This document shows, in pieces, positions 1 to 10,919 of a stretch of 48,799 nucleotides of DNA. The stretch comes from Evernia prunastri (Eukaryota; Ascomycota; Lecanoromycetes; Lecanorales; Parmeliaceae), in assembly GCA_003184365.1 (NCBI GenBank), contig NKYR01000201.1:1-48799 (forward strand). Reading direction: 5' to 3'. The notes beneath the pieces were generated by a model. The model saw nothing but the letters and a program-made list of their open reading frames with translations. It was not told the origin of the DNA and searched no databases. A program made the translations under genes and the position numbers. Positions within the stretch are counted from its first letter, which is position 1. Each line of letters starts with the position of its first letter.

Positions 1-97
1 CGAAAGGTTTCTTCAGTGCTACAAATATTCGAGGAACTCCCTGATTAGTAAAGTAGTTTACTAGATAGGCGTATTAAGCAATCAATCAATCAATCAA
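1..97 (+). mobile_element. 3' end of a (CAAT)n-tailed repeat, entering from outside the window
   Basis: The window opens in a short, relatively GC-balanced stretch that ends in tandem CAAT units (79-97), after which the DNA becomes strongly AT-rich. Just before the tail lies a box, GATAGGCGTATTAAG, matching the box before the tail at 7372-7386 (GCATAGGCGTATAAAA) and, inverted, at 20177-20220. Further upstream both this copy and the one near 7285 carry AGGTTTCTTCA. A simple-sequence tail at one end only suggests a non-LTR type element (LINE or SINE), but no coding part is inside the window, so the class is inference. Confidence 0.5.
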
Positions 98-600
98 GAT
101 AGTTAATATTTAATACGTTTTAACTAACTAAATAGCGACTAATATTTTTATTAAGTCGTTAATATTTAAGTCTTTCGAATAATATCGAGATTCGAGAAAT
201 ATACGATTGCTTATCGAAAGAGATCTTTAAAGAAATTATTAAAAAATCTTTTAAAAAATCTAATAAGAAGAAATCGAATAAGAGACTTATAAACACTCGT
301 TAAAGTTAGATTTTTTTAATTCGTTCTAAGCATACATCGTTTTAAAGATAACTTAAAAAAAATATCTATTTTTTAATATATATCTCTTTATTCTTAGTAA
401 TTAATAAAGAGAGTGTGTTCAAAATATAATAATTTAATATATATAAGATAATTATTTCACATCGAGCGAAATATTAGAATTAGCTGAAATGTTATATGTG
501 ATGAAAAAATATAATCTTCTACATCTAATGAATACAAATATATCTATCTTCTCTTTTAGATAGATTCTTAGCTATGCTTAATAATAGATGTATTCATTAC
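98..600. other. AT-rich, RIP-like non-coding block
   Basis: No gene or recognisable protein frame was seen. The stretch is dominated by A and T, CpA and TpG are scarce, and TCGA/CGA-type CpG sites remain, which is the pattern left by repeat-induced point mutation. Base composition recovers around 600-660, at the 3' flank of the phosphatidylserine synthase gene. Confidence 0.6.
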
Positions 601-906
601 ATTACTCCTTACTAGCCGATATTTGCGGAGTTAACCTAGCCCTAATTTATATTCACTTAGTCCCCCACCTTTTCTGACTAGCTGAGGCATACATTTCCAA
701 CAGTAGGCATAGGCACCCCGCTAATAAAGTCTGAATTACTGAGACTAATATCAGACCATAGTATGTGTACCAAATGGGCGGTACAGCAGGAAAGCCTCTC
801 ACATGTTGGCAAGGCGCCATCTACCAGCCTGAGCGAGAATAGCGTGGGAGCAGAATGAGTTTGCAATTGCTTTTGTCTCTCGGACTTTCACACGTACCAT
901 ATGACC
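601..906. other. 3' flank of the phosphatidylserine synthase gene
   Basis: Normal base composition and no convincing reading frame. It lies directly downstream of the minus-strand stop codon at 907-909 and probably holds the 3' UTR. The one open frame here (678-866) resembles nothing recognisable. Confidence 0.5.
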
Positions 907-1945
907 CTACAGTTTCGGGATATGTATGCTCTTACTGACCATCAAACAACCCCACCCCACGAAAATCCCGACAATCGGATGTACTTCTCCCCCAAACCCA
1001 AGGTCCCAGATCCCACCCGGGACGCCTTGACTGCCGCCTTCCACCATGCCACTCCATACGCACCAAGCCATGCCGGATACGATGCCCAAGGAGGTAGGTA
1101 TAGGGGTTCCCTCGAAGTATTTACTCTTGCCCGTACTGTCCTTTGGTAGGGAAGATACGGTAACGTTAAAGCGGGCAAGGCGGGTAAGCCCGCAGAGGAC
1201 GAAAAAGGAGAGGAACAAGGTATCGAGTGGGGTGCGGAGCCCAAGAGCGAAGGCGCAAGCTGCAGGTGCCACTCCGAAAGAAATCTAGGCGGGATGTTAG
1301 CATTGACGCAATAAAGCGGAGCTGGTACGCCGATAATGCAGGGTCGTGTTCGGACCTTGCTGGGTGCGGACGGGGAGGGTTCAGGCTAAAGCGTTTCATC
1401 ATTTACCAGATCTGCCAAAGAGTCCAATTCCTGTCCCATTAAACTGCTCTTGCCCCTCCACCGGGCAACCTTGCCGTCCATGAAGTCGAAGAAGAGCCCG
1501 AATGGCATGAATGCCAGAGCGGCCCACATATCGCCAAAAGATTCTGGCGGGCCGAGGCAGTAGCGCATGGATGAGAGGATGGACATGAAACCGCAGAAGC
1601 CTGTTTTTATCAGCGGTGTTACTGGGGAGGGCGCGTGAGGGAGAACGACTCACCATTCATTTCGGTGATTAGGTCGGCGAGGTGAAGAGCTCTAGAGTAA
1701 ATAGAGGATTAGTGACGGAAAAGTTGAGTGGAGAGGAGGACTGGAAGGCAAAGAAAAGTGGCCGAACCTAATCATGGAGAAATGGTCCGTATCAGAAGCT
1801 AGAAGCTTCGCTTGCTTCTCCTGACCTGTACCGCGTTCAGCATAAATGACTGGCCACTGATTCGAGAACTCTTTGGGTCAGAGTGCAACGGACTTGGTTG
1901 AGGCGTATTCGGGGCTTTCCTGTCAGCGCCAGAGCGGAGGGACAT
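907..1945 (-). CDS. CHO1: CDP-diacylglycerol-serine O-phosphatidyltransferase (phosphatidylserine synthase), 5' end frameshifted
   Basis: The enzyme makes phosphatidylserine from CDP-diacylglycerol and serine in the ER membrane. Exons on the minus strand: 1945-1768, 1691-1654, 1600-1407 and 1284-907, joined by GT-AG introns of 76, 53 and 122 bp. The third exon carries the complete CDP-alcohol phosphatidyltransferase signature D-G-x2-A-R-x8-G-x3-D-x3-D (DGKVAR ... G ... D ... D). Other family-typical stretches are ALHLADLITEMNG, SSMRYCLG, SFGVAPA and the end SIHIPKL. From GlnGluLys near 1822 on, the frame is continuous through the splices. Upstream, however, the only ATG (1943-1945, MSLRSGADRK) lies in another frame that stops, and the family frame (ERGTGQEK) has an in-frame TGA and no ATG. 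One extra base near 1838-1843 would join them, giving about 262 aa. It is therefore a disrupted allele, an assembly error, or a gene with an unseen 5' exon. RIP-degraded DNA flanks it on both sides. Confidence 0.85.
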
Positions 1946-2412
1946 TCTTGAGGTAGGATGCGTGTAGAGAGGGAATTAGGTGGTTCAAACCGCACTGTCT
2001 GGACTACTAAGGGTTTGGATTGATAAAGGAGAAAAAAGGTGTATACAAATGGAAGTTGTGTTTAGGCTTTACACAGAAGTTGCTAGTGGTTCCAGATTCT
2101 ACTTCCAGCTACTAGCGGGGTTCAAAGTATTTGTTACTATTGAAAATGAGATACAGTCCACCTGGGCTATAACGATTCGTAATATAACGATAATCTGGTT
2201 TTAACGATACCGTAGCCATGCAACGATTATTTTTGGTGTTAAATAACGATATTTTCCCTACAACGATATCGTTAGCATTTGATTCGAAAAATCGCTGATA
2301 TTGTTAAAGATTAAATGTACTTTAAGTAGAAGCTAATAGAGTTTAGCGTAATTTACATGGAATTTGGGGAATTTAAGAAATATAAGACTGAATTTTACCT
2401 TCGATCTTAACA
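1946..2412. other. 5' flank of the synthase gene grading into AT-rich repeat
   Basis: The first about 200 bp have normal composition and presumably include the synthase promoter. After about 2150 the sequence becomes AT-rich with repeated AACGATA/TATCGTT words. An open frame at 1980-2204 has no recognisable product. Confidence 0.45.
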
Positions 2413-2626
2413 TATATATTTAGCGTGAAACATACTAGCGTTATCTGAGTGTGTCGATATTCGATTTATTACGATATTAGTGATATAAAACGATATATCG
2501 TTATAGTTTAGATAAACTATATATATTTAGCGTGAAATATACTAGCGCCATCTAGACGTATCAATATTCGATTTATTACGATATTAGTGATATAAAACGA
2601 TATATCGTTATAGCTCAGATGAACTG
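2413..2626. repeat. Two-copy tandem repeat, period 107 bp
   Basis: Two consecutive units, about 2413-2519 and 2520-2626, begin TATATTTAGCGTGAAA and contain the shared core CGATTTATTACGATATTAGT followed by GATATAAAACGATATATCG. They differ mainly by C/T and G/A changes, as expected after RIP. Function is unknown; the unit may belong to a degraded transposon end. Confidence 0.75.
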
Positions 2627-2864
2627 TAGTATAATACTTCGACCTCTTAGTCCTATCATTTGCCATTCAAATAGTAGAGTTTTTTCTACTATCAGCTTGC
2701 AACTTCAGAGGAGCAAGTTGAGTCAAATAGATGCTATTTGATATTTTATTCCTTATACTATCGTGTTTTAATATAGCTAACGCACTTAGCAGGTCGAGAG
2801 TCAATTAATCCTATATAAATATACTTAAGACGATATTTATATCTCGGCAATAGAAGACTATTGA

Positions 2865-3014
2865 GTTGAAAGGTGGCGCTCTGAAGTCTATGACAGGTGC
2901 AGTCGGAGATTACTTAGTTATAGTCTTAGTGAAAAGACATATCTTTTCTGTAAGAGTCTTCATAGATTCTATATCTTCTTACTATTCACACAAGAACTAA
3001 TTTCACTATATTTA
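2865..3014 (+). repeat. RIP-mutated copy of a 150-bp dispersed repeat (partner at 25167-25316)
   Basis: This stretch aligns without gaps to 25167-25316 over 150 bp. Reading the two side by side I count roughly two dozen differences. All but one are transitions, and this copy always has the A or T. The shared part includes GAAGGTGGCG-like and CTACATCTTCTTG-like segments. It probably comes from the terminal or leader region of a retroelement, because degraded AT-rich DNA follows it, but the parent family is not identified. Confidence 0.75.
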
Positions 3015-4140
3015 GAAATCTTACTCAGATCGCTAAGTGATCTTACAATCTAATTATTTCATTCGTTTTCGTACTATTATATTACTTATCTCGATTCGTT
3101 GAATATAACTATATAAACTTATTCGTTTAATAGATAATCGTTCTATAAAAGTCTTTAACGACTATTATTTTATCTACTACTTATTATTACTTTAATTCGT
3201 AATATATTTCAAACTCTAAAGTCTATTGCAATACGTCTATATCTCTTATTCTAAAGAGTTTTATTTAAAAGTACTTTTAAAGCTTTTCTCTAGCTATTAA
3301 AAAAACTCGTATTTATTATTTAAAGTCTTTTATAACTCGAGTCTAACGTTCTGCGACTTTAAAATCATTAAAATCGTATTATTAATCGTTATATCAGCTT
3401 AACTTCTTTATCAATTATCTTTAAAATCGTTATAATATTCTCGTCGTTATTAAATCTAACTTTCAATAATTTGCTAAAAGAGCTCGCTTACTATTTCTCA
3501 CTTGATTATTCAAATCTTATTTAAAATTTATTTAACTTCGTTAATTCGTACGAAAGCATCTCGAACTTAGATTTATCTAAAAGATTATAATCGAAGATTT
3601 TAACATAAGCATTAACTATCGCTACTATCGTTATAATTAACTCTATATTTACACTATATAATAAATTTGATAAAAAGTCTTTCGCAGCTCGCTAATTAAA
3701 GAACTACGAGATCGAATTTAGACTCTATAGTAATTCTATCACTAATATTCTATCATCTTAACTCTATATATAATTTCTAAATCTATTATTAATCGATAAC
3801 GCTATCGAGTGAATTAAGACAAACGTCGAAATTATTAAATTATTAAACACTATGATAATTACGCAAGAAATAGTTTTAGTATTTATATCGATTCTAAAGA
3901 AGAGATTTTCTAATAAGACTTTTGAAAATATCTCTGTTATAATCTTCGAGATAGAACTCGTCGATCTACGTTAAATGTTAGGAGTGTGTCAAGAATAATC
4001 TCTTGACACAACGTTCTAATCAGGCCTAGTGCCCTCTTGACAGACATCGCGACCTACTTATTCTCCTTTCGCTTTATAGCATTTAGATTTCTTAACAATA
4101 GAATGCTCGTTACATATCATTATTGACTTGTTCTAATTGT
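3015..4140. other. AT-rich RIP-degraded DNA without a recognisable gene
   Basis: This is probably the internal region of a degraded retroelement downstream of the 150-bp repeat. No conserved motif could be read with confidence. Near 3987-4008 there is a perfect 8-bp stem (TGTCAAGA / TCTTGACA, 6-nt loop), and TCTTGACA occurs again at 4035-4042 in a small patch of normal composition (4020-4070). Confidence 0.5.
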
Positions 4141-7100
4141 AGTTCTAATATTAAAAATCGTCTAAAACCCTTATTATCTACTATAATAGAGCTTTAAATA
4201 TAATATATAAATACGAAGCTAATAATCGAAATAATATCGAGCTATTTTTAAAAAATTCTTTGCTTAATATCTTTCTTCGCGATTAATTTCGAGAAATTAA
4301 TAATTTAGTCGTTAAACGTAAGTGTGCTGAATATATAAGTACATCTAATCGATTTTTAAAGAAACTCTATAATATTATCGAATCTACTGGTTAAATTAAC
4401 GTTGAAATTTAAAAGCTCTACGATGATAAAGTTAAAAATAATAAGCTTTAATTTTATAAAAATATAATCGAACGAAATATGCTTAAAACGTAAATTAATA
4501 TTTTGCTAATTTTCTATTATACAAAAATTCGTAAATACGACTAATTATAAAAGTATCGCAATAATTATCGAAGCTATTTATTAATATCTTTATATTAGTA
4601 TAAAGTATAATCTACGTAAGTATCTATATCTCAGAGATTTATTTTAAATAATTCTAATCGAATTAATTAAGAATTTAAAAATCAATCGTTTTTTTAAGAT
4701 CGTCGTTAGTATTAATAGTCTCTACTTAAAAATCTTTCTAATCGAAAGACTTCGAAAAATCTTTTCATTAATAATTTAAGATCGTTTGATATTAAAGTTA
4801 ATAATCGTCTATATATTTGATATAATTATCTTAATTATATTATTAAAAATTATATAAATAAAATGCTTTCGTTATAAAAGTAAGCTTATCTTAAAGACAT
4901 TATATTTAATAATACTTTATTTTAAATTAACTATACGACTGCAATAAACTTCGATAACTATAATAACACTGTTTTATCTTATAATAACAATAATAGTTTA
5001 AACTCTTTCGCAGTCTATATATCGTCGTCTACTTTAACGTCTAATATTAATTCTATTAACTCGATTTAATTTAATATAATTAATTTAACTCTATCTAATA
5101 CTACAAATATTAATATTCATACTATTAATATAAATTTCGATAAAGACTTTAATTTAAATAAAAGAGTTTATATAAAGAATATCGATAAATTAGATTTTTC
5201 TTCTCGTCGATGAGAGAAATAGTTAGAGATTAAAAAATTCGAGCTTGCTTAATCTTTAGCTTAACTTATATTATAGTAATTCATATTATAGCAATAATCT
5301 TAGATTAATATAAATTCTAACATCGAAAGTCTTTTATAATAGTTTATATTAATTTCTATTATCGCTGAAAAAGAAGACGATCGATCGAAACGAAAGAGAA
5401 AGAAGCGTGTAAGTAAGAGAACAAAATCTTAATTCTTAATTAATTTATTTAATAAAAGTTTAAATATATTTAATTTACTTATCTTAATACGTCAAGTGCT
5501 AAAGAATAATAAGATCGATATAATATAAATAGATTTAATAGCATAATTTTTAATCGTGTATAGAGAATTTAAGCGTCTCTATACGAAAGTTATTAAGAAG
5601 CGATCGTCAAAGTCTTTAATAAATTAACAATAATAATCTCAGTCTATATCTATCTATATAATATCTATTTAATCGTAATTTCTTTAATCTATAATAAGTA
5701 AAGATCTATAAAAATTTTAAATCGATATAAATTAAGATTTTTTATAATAGTCTTTTTAAATCTTTTTACAATCTTTCTCAATTTAATTAATTTAAAAAAT
5801 ATTTTTATTAGCTATAATAATAATTGAAAAAGTCTTTCGCATTAAAATTATTATTTATAAGTCTAATAATATTACTATTACTTTTGAAAAGAAAACTATT
5901 TAAGTAAATTAAAAGTCTAATATAAATATTATATCTAGTAACTTAGTTTGTTATCTAAGCTTATAACTTTGCTTTTTAAATTTTTTTTTTTTAAAAATCT
6001 CTCTATACGCACTACTAATTATCGAGAGATCGTACTATATTATTAAGTTTGACTTCGCCTAATAATCGAAGATATTATACAAAATATTCGTTACTTCGTG
6101 ATATTTAAACTATCTTATATTATTATTACGAGAGAAATCGAGTATCTAAGCCTAATTCTGAGAATATCATAATTCTACTTCGTCGATATCTTTATTTCTA
6201 TTCGATTATTAATAATATTTATTAAAAATAAAGCTACAGACGAAAAAGTTCGTCAAATTATTAATCTCGAACTTATCTTTTATAAAAATTACAATCTTTC
6301 AATATATTTAAAGTCTATTATAATAAAAATTGAAATCGTTAAATTCAATAACGATAAATTCTTATCTTCTAATTCGTTATTTAATAAAAATAATAATATT
6401 AAAAATATCGAGAATTCGCTTTTTCATTAAATTCTTAGTATAACGAGAAACTAATTAATATTTAAGATATATCTTCTCTATAAAAGACTGCATCTATAGT
6501 ATTAAGCGTATTTATCTAAATTGCTTATTTAAGTATATTAATTTATTATAATCTATTATTAAAGACTTCGACGATTAAAGTCTCTTATAATTATCTTATC
6601 GACTTTTTTTTAATAGATAAGTTAAAATAATGTATTAGCTCGCTTAGTGTGTCTAATAATTATTATTATTTACGTATTATTTAAATTAATATAAAGACGT
6701 TCTTTATTTTCGCTAAGTTTATATATTTAAGCAGATCTATTTTATAATCATTTATATTATCGAATATATCTTCTACTATTCTATAAGTATAAGTAAATTT
6801 AGTTAATCTTATTTTAAAATTTCTTATCTCTACGTTAAAAGATAGACTTTAAATTCTCGCGTTATTATATTACTATCGCCATCTTAATAGCACGAATTCA
6901 ATCGATTTATCTTATATTAATCTCGTTACGTATCGAGTTCGCATTATTTCTAATATTAAATCTACTTCAAATATATATAAAAAATGTTAATTTATTTATA
7001 TCGAGTGATAATTACTTAAAATTATTTAAAAAAAAACTTAATAAAGATATCTATACTACCCCTCGGGGTAGAGGAGACCATTAAGCCCAAAAAGGGCGCA

Positions 7101-7386
7101 CGAAGAAGCGATCGTACCCGCCTCTAGAGGCGGGGGCGATCAGAGATACAAAAGTCAGAGAATAGAAGAGTCGGCGCAAAGAAGTAGAGAGATGTGCGGT
7201 GGTGTAATAGGGCTCCTAAGGAGCACAGCAGAAGGGAGAGCGTACTGTTTAGTTGAAGTTTTTGTCCAGAGGTTCGCCCTCAGGTTTCTTCAACGCCCAG
7301 CCGTAAAGCTGGTTCAGCGTTAATGTTACCCTCATTAGCTTACATCAAGTAGCTAGCATAGGCGTATAAAACAATCAATCAATCAA
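4141..7386 (+). mobile_element. RIP-degraded (CAAT)n-tailed element with remnants of a long ORF
   Basis: From about 4179 a plus-strand frame can be followed for well over 1 kb, broken almost only by TAA/TAG where CAA/CAG is plausible (segments such as KRKCAEYISTSNRFLKKLYN and KLYDD). After indels, the frame ending at the TAA at 6428-6430 reads TDEKVRQIINLELIFYKN and loosely resembles the end of a retroelement protease-type ORF; that match is from memory and weak. The last about 330 bp (7056-7386) are unmutated, full of hairpins, and end with the box GTAGCTAGCATAGGCGTATA and CAAT repeats. No reverse transcriptase was recognised. The 5' boundary is unknown, and the AT-rich body and GC-rich end could be two different insertions. 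Confidence 0.5.
7056..7346 (+). repeat. Unmutated hairpin-rich segment at the end of the (CAAT)n-tailed element
   Basis: This GC-balanced island inside AT-rich DNA has successive inverted repeats. They are CTACCCC/GGGGTAG (7056-7071), GCCC/GGGC (7085-7097), a perfect 18-bp palindrome CCCGCCTCTAGAGGCGGG (7117-7134) with an outer GATCG/CGATC stem (7110-7141), GCTCC/GGAGC (7212-7224), and CCAGC/GCTGG (7297-7312) inside AACGC/GCGTT. GGTTCGCCCTC at 7271 faintly resembles a Pol III B box. It could be the structured 3' UTR of the element or a SINE-like unit. Confidence 0.55.
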
Positions 7387-7608
7387 AGATATCTATAAGT
7401 ATATTAAGATAGTTAATAAAAGATTTTCGCAGTGAAATATTTGAGCAGTAGTAATAAATAAAGTTAATAATTCTACTTCGTAGAATAAGTTTCGTATTAT
7501 ATTCGATTATTCGAAAGTTAAAAAAGATTTATCTAATATATATATAAAGCTTAGTTTAAAAGTATATAATAATCTCTTAGATTTACGTTATAGATATCTC
7601 TTTGCAAT

Positions 7609-7921
7609 TGTTAGATTATAGTGTATTAGTCGTCTATTAATCGACTATACTTGACATCGTTATTAGATATCGAAGTGTCGTTATCTTAACGACTTTTCTT
7701 GATATCGTTATTCTTTCGAATCTTGCGAAAGATCGAAAATCGCGAAAGTAATATATCTGTTTTAAAGAATTTGACGAGTATACGTATATCGAATTTGCTC
7801 TTAGATTTTAAATCTTCTTAGAAATTAGTTTTACAATTAAATCTATTATATCTATAACGATACTACGTCTTTTATATAATCTATAGTCGTTAGCTTATCG
7901 TTAGCGATCTACGCTTTAATA
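7609..7921 (+). repeat. Left LTR of the outer gypsy element
   Basis: It starts TGTTAGATTATAG and ends CTTTAATA, where the terminal CA appears mutated to TA. It is collinear with 22022-22334 without a length change. Differences between the two LTRs are mostly transitions. The GCAAT target copy lies at 7604-7608. Confidence 0.9.
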
Positions 7922-9108
7922 GTTTTAATCTCTTTATCTTCTAAAAGAAAAAGATTTAATATTATTACGATATTAAATATTTTTAATTCTCGTATTTAGA
8001 AAGTAAACGACAATAATAATAAATAATTTAATATCGACGATATATCGATTTTTCATAGCGATAGTAACTTTAAGAGATTCGTCTTAAAGTCGACTCTAAA
8101 ATAACGTCTAAATATTATTAAAGTTAAAAATCTTCGACTAAAATAGAAGCGCGAGTTGAGAGAGTTGAAAACTTATAATATAATACTTCGCAATGACGTC
8201 TTATCTTCGACTATTATCGATACGTCTATATTATCTATATTCGACGTCGTTAACGAAGCGTTATAAATTATTATTAAAAATATGTCTTCGAGACTCGTCG
8301 CGAAAGCGTTATTAAGTTTAATTACGAAAGCTTTAAGAATTATCGCGTCTTTGATAAATTTTTTTATCAAGTTAAAATTACTATATTTTGAAAAGTTATT
8401 AATATATAAGAGCGTTAATGAGAGATAATATATTCGATAATTTCGCGACGTCGATATAAAATTCGTTATAAACTTAAAGTATTTTATTATCGAACGATTT
8501 AAAATTATATTTTATATATAATTTTTGAAAGACGATTCTAAAATCGAGTGATATATTAAATTTTATAAGTATAATTTGAAAAAAATAATCTTTGAATACT
8601 TTCGATAATTTTTGTTAAATAAGATAACGAATTTATTTAATCGTCGTCTTTTAGTCTATAAAAGATGAAAATTTATTAAATAACAATCTAACTTTAAGAT
8701 AATAATTTTTAAAATCTATTTAAAAAAGTTTAAAATTAATTTACTCTTATTTAGTAAAAAGTAAAGAATAATTTTTTTTTAGTTAAACTAAGATTTAAGT
8801 TAAAGAATAAAATTCTAAGTATTAATAGTGTGTCGTAAATTCGAAAAGAAATTCTTATTTAGATTATTATATAGAAAAAGATATTAAAGTGTATACGATT
8901 AGATAACGAATATAATTTTAATAAGTCTTAGAATAAATTCGATAAGAGTAAATTTAAAAGAGATTTCGAGAGTTAAAAGAAGAATAAGATTCTTAATTTT
9001 TAAATTATTAAGTTTAAGAGATATAAAGATAGCGCTAAATTATCGCAATTCGATAAGAAATTAGATAAGCGTAAATTCGAATCGAATTCGAATTATAAAA
9101 ATAGTAGC

Positions 9109-9150
9109 TGTTATTATTGTGAAAAAAAGAATTATTAAGCGTCTAAATAT
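9109..9150 (+). pseudogene. RIP-inactivated CCHC zinc knuckle of the outer gypsy gag
   Basis: The codons read C-Y-Y-C-E-K-K-N-Y-stop-A-S-K-Y. This is the nucleocapsid knuckle C-x2-C-x4-H-x4-C with His and the last Cys both changed to Tyr (CAT/CAC to TAT and TGT to TAT) and one stop. Both substitutions are the kind RIP makes. Confidence 0.75.
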
Positions 9151-9979
9151 TCGAATTACGATAAATCGTTTTCGATTAACGTCGACGTAGTATCGATAAA
9201 AAAAAGAGAAGATCTCGCAATAGTCTTGAAAGCGAGATAAGAAAAACGATTAATAGAGATTATTTCTTTTATTATTATCAAAGAATAAACATAATTATAG
9301 AATAATTAGAAGCTATTTATAGCTCTACTTGACTGTGAGACGTATATTAATTTAATCTTTTAGAAGTTCGTAGTTTAATAAGATTTAAAATCTATAAGCG
9401 TTATTTTATCGCAATCGAAAGCATTAAGCGATTAAGATATATATTATTATAACGCGTATTAATTAAAGTATTAATTAATAAATAGTTGAAATCAAGATAA
9501 GAAATATAGTACGCTATTTTATATCGTGAATTAAAAAGATTTTAATATTATTTTAAGTATATTCAAGTTATCGCAATTGAAAATTCTTTTGAATTTCGAG
9601 ACGAAACAATAACGATTTAAAGTTAACTTTGATAATTTATAGATTAAAAAATCGAATATCTTTATTAAAAGTATTAAAAAGAAGTTTAATATATACGTTA
9701 TTATATACGTCGCAGTGACGATAAATGATAGAAAAAACGAGCGTGATTTAAAGTTATCTAAGAAGCTGTTAAAGTATAGCGACGTCTTTTCAAAAAATAT
9801 AACGAGAGTTTTATCTACGTAGAAGTAGAGAGATTATATTATTAAACTTATGAAAGATAGAAAGCTCTTATATGAATTTTTATATAATCTATCTCAAATT
9901 AAGCTATCGAAGCTACGTCGTTATCTTGAAGAATCTCTTTATAAGAACTAAATTCGACACTCTATATTATTCGTCGAGA

Positions 9980-10794
9980 TATCGATTCTTTTTATATTAA
10001 AGAAGAATAAAAAATTACGTTTTTATATTAATTATAAAAAATTAAATGCGATTATTATTAAAAATCGATATTTATTATCTTTAATTATTAAGACGCTAAA
10101 TCGTCTATACGACGTTAAGATTTTTTTCAAAATTAAATCTAAAGAATATTTATTATAAAATTCGAATTAAGACGAACGACGAGTGAAAAACTACGTTTCG
10201 TATTCGCTATAATTATTTTGAATATATAATTATATTGTTTGAATTAATAAACGTATCGATTACGTTTTAAATCTATATTAATAATAGCGTAATATATATA
10301 ATATATTTAAATAATATTTTAATCTATAGCGCTAATTTGACGAAATATTGACGATATATCAAGTAGATATTTAAGCGTTTACGATAATTTCAGTTGTACG
10401 TTAATCTAAAGAAATGTTAATTTTAAATTCAATAGATCGAATTTTTAAAATTCGTTATTATTATCGACGATATAGCGATAAATCTCGAATAAATTATAAT
10501 TATCAAAGACTAATCGATATCGCGAAGCTATAAAGATATATAAGTCTTTTTAAACTTTATTAATTTTTATCGACGCTTTATCTGTAATTATTTTAGCGTA
10601 ATAACGTCTCTTATCGATTTATTTAAAAGTAATAAAAAAAATAAGAAAATAGAATTATTAAAGTAAATCGACGTCGCAGTGACGACGTTTATATAACTTC
10701 GTAATTCTTTTAAATTAGCGTTATTTCTACATTATTTCGACTTAGATTATTTAAAGATTAATATCTTTAATTTTAAGCTTAAGATCGTACTATC
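9980..10794 (+). pseudogene. Degenerate reverse transcriptase and start of RNase H (outer gypsy element)
   Basis: Recognisable blocks in order are KLRFYINYKKLNAI (about 10012), TNDE-KTTFRIRYNYFEY (about 10160-10220), YLNNILIYS (10304-10330, normally YLDDILIYS), FQLYVNLKKC (about 10390), FLNFINFYRRFI (about 10540-10580) and the RNase H start LRNSFKLALFLHYFDLDYLK (about 10690-10755). At least one indel separates the first two blocks. The frame is cut at 10794 by the inner element and resumes at 17998. Both catalytic Asp of the YxDD box have become Asn. Confidence 0.8.
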
Positions 10795-10919
10795 TATAAC
10801 GGCAATATGCGTATGACAGTGTGGTGTGTAATAAGCTTAATTACTACTAAGTTACTAAGCTACTTGTTTTAACAGCTAATTTGATAATAAAACAAGATAT
10901 CTTATCATCTGTCGTGATA
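10795..10919 (-). repeat. Left-hand LTR of the inner gypsy element
   Basis: It matches 17850-17992 apart from an 18-bp gap (this copy lacks part of GAGAAATCTACTACT) and transitions such as GGTGTGT against GATATGT. The terminal CA has become TA here (GTGATA), while the other copy keeps GTGACA. Confidence 0.88.

Noticed and set aside
79..97. CAAT tandem units considered as a microsatellite or CRISPR-like array
   Set aside because: Four to five 4-bp units without spacers; the shared upstream box shows they are tails of dispersed elements.
3987..4042. TGTCAAGA...TCTTGACA stem and TG...CA bounded 56-bp segment, possible tiny LTR
   Set aside because: The flanking 5-mers differ (GAGTG against GACAT) and the unit is too short for an LTR; only the hairpin is real.
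7200..7300. tRNA-derived SINE head (GGTTCGCCCTC as B box)
   Set aside because: No convincing A box at the right distance and no cloverleaf could be drawn, so it is kept only as a remark.
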